A stretch of DNA of 8,696 bases from JAPLCX01 sp964460305. Its GTDB lineage: Bacteria > Auribacterota > Tritonobacteria > UBA1439. Both the position numbers and the translations under genes were made by a program. Below are positions 5,172 to 8,696 of the stretch, piece after piece (the first letter of the stretch is position 1; every line of letters begins with the position of its first letter). Under the pieces are notes generated by a model that was not told the DNA's origin, ran no database searches, and saw only the letters and a program-made list of their open reading frames with translations. Where the stretch lies: assembly GCA_964460305.1 (NCBI GenBank), contig CAYWRA010000103.1:1-8696 (forward strand), read 5' to 3'.

Positions 5172-6335
5172 TTATTTCAGTTGCCGGCTATACTCAGGTC
5201 GTCCCTCTACCAAAATGTCTTCCCCGCATCGCGTCACAATCACGTTCCTGACCGGCAGCGCATCGACGACCCTCGTAATCCCCTTGCCACCCACCGGGGT
5301 CGGGGCAGCGCTCCCCCCGATAATCTTGGGGGCGACGAATACCATGATCTTATCCACAATACCCACCTCAAGCGCCGAGGCGATTGTTTCACCTCCACCC
5401 TCGATCAATACCGACATGATCCCCATTCGCCCAAGCCGACGCCACAAGCTCTTCAGCGACACCCTGCCTTCCTTCGACGCACATCGAACCACCCTCGCGC
5501 CGAGCGCTTCAAACTTGGCGATCTTGCCCCGTGGCGCCCGGCCGGTAACCGCTATGATCGTCCTCGATGCATCAGGCGGATCGAGCAGCTTCACGTCGAG
5601 GGGGAGTTCGGCCCTCGAATCCAAAATAATACGCCATTGGACTTTTGCGACACGCCCATCGCGCCTGGCTGTCAAACCAGGATCGTCCCGCACAACCGTC
5701 CTCCTCCCGACGAGGATCGCGTCCGAGTAAAGTCTGCCGAGATGCGCCCTCCGTCGCGATTCGGCCCCGCTTATCCAACGCGAGTCCCCCACCGCCGTCG
5801 CAATCTTCCCATCAAGGCTCATGGCGACCTTCACCGTCGTAAATGGCAGGCCGGTGGTGATGAATTTAGAAAAGTCCTCGTTCAGCGCCGACGCCTCTCT
5901 TCCCAGGAGGCCGACTTTAACCGCCAACCCGCGACGCCTAATGAGCGCAACGCCGCGACCCTGGTGGCGGGGGTTGGGATCCAGCGCGGCAACGATTACC
6001 TTCTTTATCCCAGCGCGCACGATCGCATCGGTGCAGGGCGGCGTACGCCCATACGTGCAACATGGCTCCAGCGTCACGTATATCGTGGCACCACGCGCCG
6101 CCATTCCCGCCTGCTCGATGGCGCGCACTTCCGCATGAGCTTCTCCCGACCTCCTGTGCCACCCCCGGCCGACGACCCTCCCCCTCCTGACCACCACGGC
6201 GCCAACCGCTGGGTTCGGGCTGGTGCGCCCCTTGCCGCGCATCGCCAGCCGGAGGGCAAGCTGCATAAACCTGGTTTCTTCAGCCGAGAACCACGCCGAC
6301 GCGGCGCGAGGAGAGACCGATCCATCACGTTGCAT
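5172..6335 (-). CDS. ribD: Bifunctional pyrimidine deaminase/reductase RibD
   Basis: A fused enzyme of 387 residues for riboflavin steps two and three: deamination of the diaminopyrimidinone phosphate, then NADPH reduction of its ribose. The N-terminal deaminase domain (about 24-150) has TSPNPAVGAVVV (38-49), the zinc and proton-shuttle motif HAE (67-69), and PCC...GRTPPC with C92 and C101 as zinc ligands. The C-terminal reductase domain starts near FTTVKVAMSLDGKIAT (165-180). It contains SRWISG, ILVGRRTVVRDDPGLTAR (207-224) and LIEGGGETIAS (310-320). The ATG at 6335 overlaps the nusB 3' end by eleven bases, with GAG/AAGGA sequence upstream inside nusB, so translational coupling is likely. 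An internal ATG at 6266 (MQLALRLA) is nearer the common family N-terminus and cannot be excluded; it would remove 23 residues. Confidence 0.95.
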   Translation of the reverse strand: MQRDGSVSPRAASAWFSAEETRFMQLALRLAMRGKGRTSPNPAVGAVVVRRGRVVGRGWHRRSGEAHAEVRAIEQAGMAARGATIYVTLEPCCTYGRTPPCTDAIVRAGIKKVIVAALDPNPRHQGRGVALIRRRGLAVKVGLLGREASALNEDFSKFITTGLPFTTVKVAMSLDGKIATAVGDSRWISGAESRRRAHLGRLYSDAILVGRRTVVRDDPGLTARRDGRVAKVQWRIILDSRAELPLDVKLLDPPDASRTIIAVTGRAPRGKIAKFEALGARVVRCASKEGRVSLKSLWRRLGRMGIMSVLIEGGGETIASALEVGIVDKIMVFVAPKIIGGSAAPTPVGGKGITRVVDALPVRNVIVTRCGEDILVEGRPEYSRQLK

Positions 6336-6741
6336 CTTTTATCTCATCCTTGCGGATTCGATCCAGGATTCCATTGACAAACGCTCCCGACTCGGGCGTT
6401 GAATACTTTTTCACGATGTCGACCGCCTCGTTGATTGCCACAATGGGGGGGGCTTGCTTCGAGAAGAGCATCTCATACACCGCGACGCGCAGGACGTTCC
6501 TGTCCACGGCTGCCATCCGGCTGAGAACCCAATTGTGGGCATACTTGCCGAGGAGGGGATCTATCTCATCCAGTTTCCCAAGCGCCCCACGGATCAGTTC
6601 GCTCGCGTACTTTTTAACTTCGGCATCGACCGGATGTTCCGCCCAGAAAGAGGGAAGCGCCCCTTCCAGATCTTCGCGCGTTACTTCTATCTGGTAGAGA
6701 AACTGGAGTGCGAACTCTCGTGCTTTGCGGCGGCTGCCCAT
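6325..6741 (-). CDS. nusB: Transcription antitermination factor NusB
   Basis: A 138-residue all-helical RNA-binding protein. With NusE (S10) it binds boxA RNA and supports antitermination of rRNA operons. Recognisable segments are MGSRRKAREFALQFLYQIE at the start, NWVLSRMAAVDRNVLRVAVYEML in the middle, and INEAVDIVKKYSTPESGAFVNGILD near the end, all typical of NusB. I start at the ATG at 6741. The frame is open to 6783, but the extra residues (…GILDLGF…) come from the repeat array and are not part of the family. No good ribosome binding site is present; only GAG close to the ATG and a GGGA from the array precede it. nusB often neighbours ribH in bacteria. Here it lies between ribH and ribD and shares eleven bases with ribD. 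Confidence 0.95.
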   Translation of the reverse strand: MGSRRKAREFALQFLYQIEVTREDLEGALPSFWAEHPVDAEVKKYASELIRGALGKLDEIDPLLGKYAHNWVLSRMAAVDRNVLRVAVYEMLFSKQAPPIVAINEAVDIVKKYSTPESGAFVNGILDRIRKDEIKDAT

Positions 6742-6856
6742 TTTCTCAAATCCCAAATCCAAAATCCCGATAAAGCGGTACATCGTACTTCGTATATCGT
6801 ACTTCGTCTACCAATCGATATGCGATGTACGAGAAACGAACAACGAGATACGACAG
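6742..6856 (-). repeat. Seven-base-period array filling the ribH-nusB gap
   Basis: The 115-base gap can be cut into sixteen sevens plus three bases, from the ribH stop to the nusB start. On the minus strand the first units share a TCGT column (for example ATCTCGT, TGTTCGT, TTCTCGT). They turn into ACGAAGT/ACGATAT units repeated twice (plus strand: ATCGTACTTCGT at 6782-6793 and 6796-6807), and end in three TTTGGGA-like units (plus strand 6748-6768). An eight-base inverted repeat (GTACATCG at 6778-6785, CGATGTAC at 6823-6830) lies within it. Confidence 0.8.
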
Positions 6857-7321
6857 CTAGATTTTCTCGAACAAATTCACCATCTCTATGGCGGCGGCGG
6901 CGGCTTCCGAGCCTTTATTGCCAGCCTTTGAACCCGCGCGCTCGATGGCCTGCTCGAGCGTGTCGGGTGTGATCACGCCATAGATCACCGGGACCCCGGT
7001 CGAGATGGAAACCTGCGCGATCCCTTTAGTCACCTCGCTGCTTATGTACTCGAAGTGCGGCGTCGCCCCCCGTATGACCGCCCCTAGGCAGATGACCGCA
7101 TCGTGCTTATTTCCCTTCGCAATCCTGCCGGCTGCATAGGGAATCTCGAATGCGCCCGGGACCCACACCACGGTGATCTCTTCTTCTTTCACACCGTGGC
7201 GGCACAGCGCATCAATCGCCCCGCCGAGGAGCTTCGAGGTGATGAACTCATTGAAGCGGCTGACGACAATCGCGTACCGCTTCCCGCGGCTTATCATCTC
7301 GCCCTGGAATGTCTTAACCAT
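6857..7321 (-). CDS. ribH: 6,7-dimethyl-8-ribityllumazine synthase
   Basis: A 154-residue enzyme that condenses the ribitylamino-pyrimidinedione with 3,4-dihydroxy-2-butanone 4-phosphate to lumazine, the substrate of RibE. Family motifs are VSRFNEFIT (20-28) with the stacking aromatic F23, VPGAFEIP (54-61), CLGAVIRGATPHFEYI (78-93) with the catalytic histidine H89, GVITPDTLEQAIERAG (115-130) with R128 binding phosphate, and a C-terminal SEAA helix. The length is standard. The ATG at 7321 (MVKTFQGE) has a perfect AAAGGAGG sequence five bases upstream. The frame is open to 7366 but translates only repeat sequence (GFGVWDLGF). It follows ribBA after 97 bases holding two opposed repeat arrays, and precedes nusB. 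Confidence 0.97.
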   Translation of the reverse strand: MVKTFQGEMISRGKRYAIVVSRFNEFITSKLLGGAIDALCRHGVKEEEITVVWVPGAFEIPYAAGRIAKGNKHDAVICLGAVIRGATPHFEYISSEVTKGIAQVSISTGVPVIYGVITPDTLEQAIERAGSKAGNKGSEAAAAAIEMVNLFEKI

Positions 7322-7336
7322 ATGAACCTCCTTTCG

Positions 7337-7367
7337 AAATCCCAAATCCCAAACTCCAAATCCCAAT
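7337..7367 (-). repeat. TTTGGGA array in the ribH leader
   Basis: On the minus strand, four units of the TTTGGGA type (one variant TTTGGAG) stand in tandem, ending just upstream of the ribH AAAGGAGG sequence. The opposite-orientation copy is at 7406-7422. The array resembles those upstream of the SAM hydrolase gene, nusB and ribBA. Confidence 0.85.
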
Positions 7368-7422
7368 AAAGGGAATATGAACCATTCGCATCCACTTCTA
7401 TCATCTTTGGAATTTGGGATTT
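7344..7422 (-). promoter_or_regulatory. Potential 17-bp stem-loop between ribBA and ribH
   Basis: In the minus-strand transcript, AAATCCCAAATTCCAAA (7422-7406), beginning in the ribBA stop codon, can pair along all 17 positions with TTTGGAGTTTGGGATTT (7360-7344). One pair is G-U. The loop is 45 bases. No T-run follows directly, so this is not an ordinary terminator. It may affect processing or ribH initiation, whose ribosome binding site starts ten bases after the stem. The function is inferred only. Confidence 0.6.
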
Positions 7423-8611
7423 ATAAGAGGTGCCCCATCTTGTCCCTTTTTGTTTCAAGATACCCCCGATTATGCTCGGTAGCCCCCACGCTGATCGGCA
7501 CCCTCTCCGAAACCTTCAGGCCATAGCCCTCGAGACCCACGATCTTCCGCGGGTTATTTGTGAGAAGACGTATCGTATGAAGCCCCAGGTCGGCCAGGAT
7601 CTGCGCCCCGATTCCGTAATCCCGTGGATCGGGGGGAAATCCCAGGTGCTCGTTGGCCTCCACCGTATCAAGCCCCTCATCCTGGAGGGCGTATGCCCTG
7701 AGCTTGTTCACAAGGCCTATTCCCCTGCCCTCCTGCCGCATGTAGAGCAATACGCCGCACCCCTCTTCCGCAATCTGCCGGAGCGCCAATTTCAACTGCG
7801 CCCCGCAATCGCAGCGAAGCGAGTAGAAGACGTCCCCGGTCATGCACTCCGAATGGACCCGTACGAGAACGTTCTCCTTACCCCAAACCTCTCCCCTGAT
7901 CAATGCGATGTGGTGATGGTTGTCCAGGATGCACTCGTAGAGTCGAAGCTCGAAGGCGCCATACGGAGTGGGAATTGTCGTCCGTACGGTACACCCGACC
8001 TGTTTCTCTTTTGTCATCCTGTAGCGGATAAGATCGTCGACCGTCACGATACGGAGATTGAACCGCTCGGCTATGCGATGCAGTGCGGGAAGCTTCGCCA
8101 TTCTGCCGTCCTCATCCATGATCTCGCAGAGCACCCCCGCCGGATAAAGCCCCGCGAGACGCGCCAAGTCAATGCCAGCTTCGGTATGCCCCGCGCGTCT
8201 CAAGACGCCGCCATCCCTGGCCTTGAGCGGGAAGACGTGCCCCGGTCTGGCAAAATCTTTAGGACCGAATTTCGTATCGGCAATGGCGCGCACCGTTGCC
8301 GACCGATCGTACGCGGAGATGCCGGTAGTGGTACCGTGGATAAAATCGACCGATTCGGTGAAGGGAGTGCCGTAGAGGGAGGTGTTCGTCTGGACCATCG
8401 GCTTCAAGTCCAGTGCCTCGATGCGCTCCGCCGGCGCCGAGACGCAGATGAGCCCCTTGCCGTGCGTCGCCATGAAATTAATGGCCTCCGGCGTGGCCTT
8501 CTCCGCGGCCATGACAAAGTCGCCCTCGTTCTCTCTGTCTGCATCATCGATTACGATGACGATCTTGCCCGCGGCGATATCCTTGATTGCGTCCTGTATG
8601 GTACTTATCAT
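7421..8611 (-). CDS. ribBA: Bifunctional DHBP synthase / GTP cyclohydrolase II
   Basis: A fusion of 396 residues supplying both precursors of riboflavin. Residues about 1-199 are 3,4-dihydroxy-2-butanone 4-phosphate synthase, with DDADRENEGDF (22-32, acidic metal-binding loop), the TTTGIS segment (94-99), and RAGHTEA (139-145). Residues about 205-396 are GTP cyclohydrolase II. RVHSECMTGDVFYSLRCDCG (251-270) holds the three zinc cysteines C256, C267 and C269. MRQEGRGIGL (291-300), DYGIGAQIL (331-339) and LTNNPRK (350-356) follow. Both halves look intact. The ATG at 8611 fits the family start. A TTG three codons upstream is also in frame, inside the repeat. Apart from the array's GGGA no ribosome binding site is seen. 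It is the first gene of the rib block here, and the sequence upstream is cut by the window edge. No FMN riboswitch is recognisable in the 85 bases available. Confidence 0.97.
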   Translation of the reverse strand: MISTIQDAIKDIAAGKIVIVIDDADRENEGDFVMAAEKATPEAINFMATHGKGLICVSAPAERIEALDLKPMVQTNTSLYGTPFTESVDFIHGTTTGISAYDRSATVRAIADTKFGPKDFARPGHVFPLKARDGGVLRRAGHTEAGIDLARLAGLYPAGVLCEIMDEDGRMAKLPALHRIAERFNLRIVTVDDLIRYRMTKEKQVGCTVRTTIPTPYGAFELRLYECILDNHHHIALIRGEVWGKENVLVRVHSECMTGDVFYSLRCDCGAQLKLALRQIAEEGCGVLLYMRQEGRGIGLVNKLRAYALQDEGLDTVEANEHLGFPPDPRDYGIGAQILADLGLHTIRLLTNNPRKIVGLEGYGLKVSERVPISVGATEHNRGYLETKRDKMGHLL

Positions 8612-8627
8612 AAATCCCAAATCCCAA
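8612..8627 (-). repeat. TTTGGGA array abutting the ribBA start codon
   Basis: On the minus strand, two tandem TTGGGAT-type units followed by TT touch the ribBA ATG. The nearest G-run is only three bases from the start codon and the next is ten away. Neither is an ideal ribosome binding site, so initiation either uses the repeat or is weak. Confidence 0.75.
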
Positions 8628-8650
8628 TATTAATGTGCAACCACACATCG

Positions 8651-8683
8651 GGTAGGAGGCGGGATTACTCCCGCCGTCCTCCC
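8651..8683. repeat. Strong hairpin upstream of ribBA
   Basis: GGCGGGA (8658-8664) and TCCCGCC (8669-8675) form a seven-bp stem. On the minus-strand transcript it is capped by GUAA, a GNRA-type tetraloop. It is extended by AGGA/TCCT across a single-base bulge and by two more G-C pairs after a mismatch. No T-run follows. It lies about 40 bases before ribBA and may be part of a larger structured element or dispersed repeat cut by the window edge. Confidence 0.6.
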
Positions 8684-8696
8684 ACACCACCGGGCG

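Noticed and set aside
5049..6377. 442-codon plus-strand open frame opposite ribD and the ribE start
   Set aside because: Its translation is dominated by R, P, H and A without motifs, while the minus strand carries the full RibD and RibE motif sets.
6742..6856. CRISPR-like array
   Set aside because: The unit is only seven bases with no unique spacers. It is a degenerate tandem repeat, not repeat-spacer structure.
8612..8696. FMN riboswitch (RFN element) upstream of ribBA
   Set aside because: The expected conserved RFN core strings are not seen in the 85 visible bases. One could still lie outside the window.

Overview
All recognisable genes lie on the minus strand, so the window reads right to left. 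It is gene-dense, moderately GC-rich bacterial DNA. There is no phage, plasmid or transposase gene. The enzymes are universal bacterial types and do not fix the taxon. The intergenic style (short seven-base repeat arrays, and cacgga/cacaga-type repeats) and the gene mix make me think of an uncultivated lineage of the PVC/Omnitrophota kind. That is an impression, not a demonstration.

Right part (4508-8611): a complete riboflavin block in transcription order ribBA, ribH, nusB, ribD, ribE. RibA/RibB activities make the pyrimidine precursor and the four-carbon unit. RibD deaminates and reduces the pyrimidine. RibH condenses the two branches into lumazine, and RibE dismutates lumazine to riboflavin. 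The phosphatase step and RibF are not in the window. The transcription antitermination factor gene nusB sits inside the block and overlaps ribD. ribE has no ATG, GTG or TTG at its conserved N-terminus and appears to start at ATT (5155), behind a well-placed Shine-Dalgarno sequence.

Middle (4054-4507): 454 bases without a gene. They hold a likely rpsU promoter, leader hairpins and a mosaic of inverted and dispersed-type repeats.

Left part (1-4053): rpsU (ribosomal protein S21, TTG start), a TIM-barrel sugar isomerase/epimerase-like protein, RidA, a SAM hydrolase/hydroxide adenosyltransferase-family protein, glucose-6-phosphate isomerase (pgi), and the first 73 codons of a polysaccharide deacetylase-like protein cut by the window edge. 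Gaps are mostly 4-29 bases, which suggests one transcription unit from rpsU leftwards.

The most unusual pattern is in the gaps. Three of the four gaps longer than 50 bases (ridA to SAM hydrolase, ribH to nusB, ribBA to ribH), and the start of the ribBA leader, contain seven-base-period sequence. It is built of TTTGGGA-like, TCGT-column and AGCTTAT-like units and often abuts stop and start codons. One pair of arrays could form a 17-bp stem between ribBA and ribH. Two genes (nusB, ribBA) have no convincing ribosome binding site apart from the G-runs of the array.
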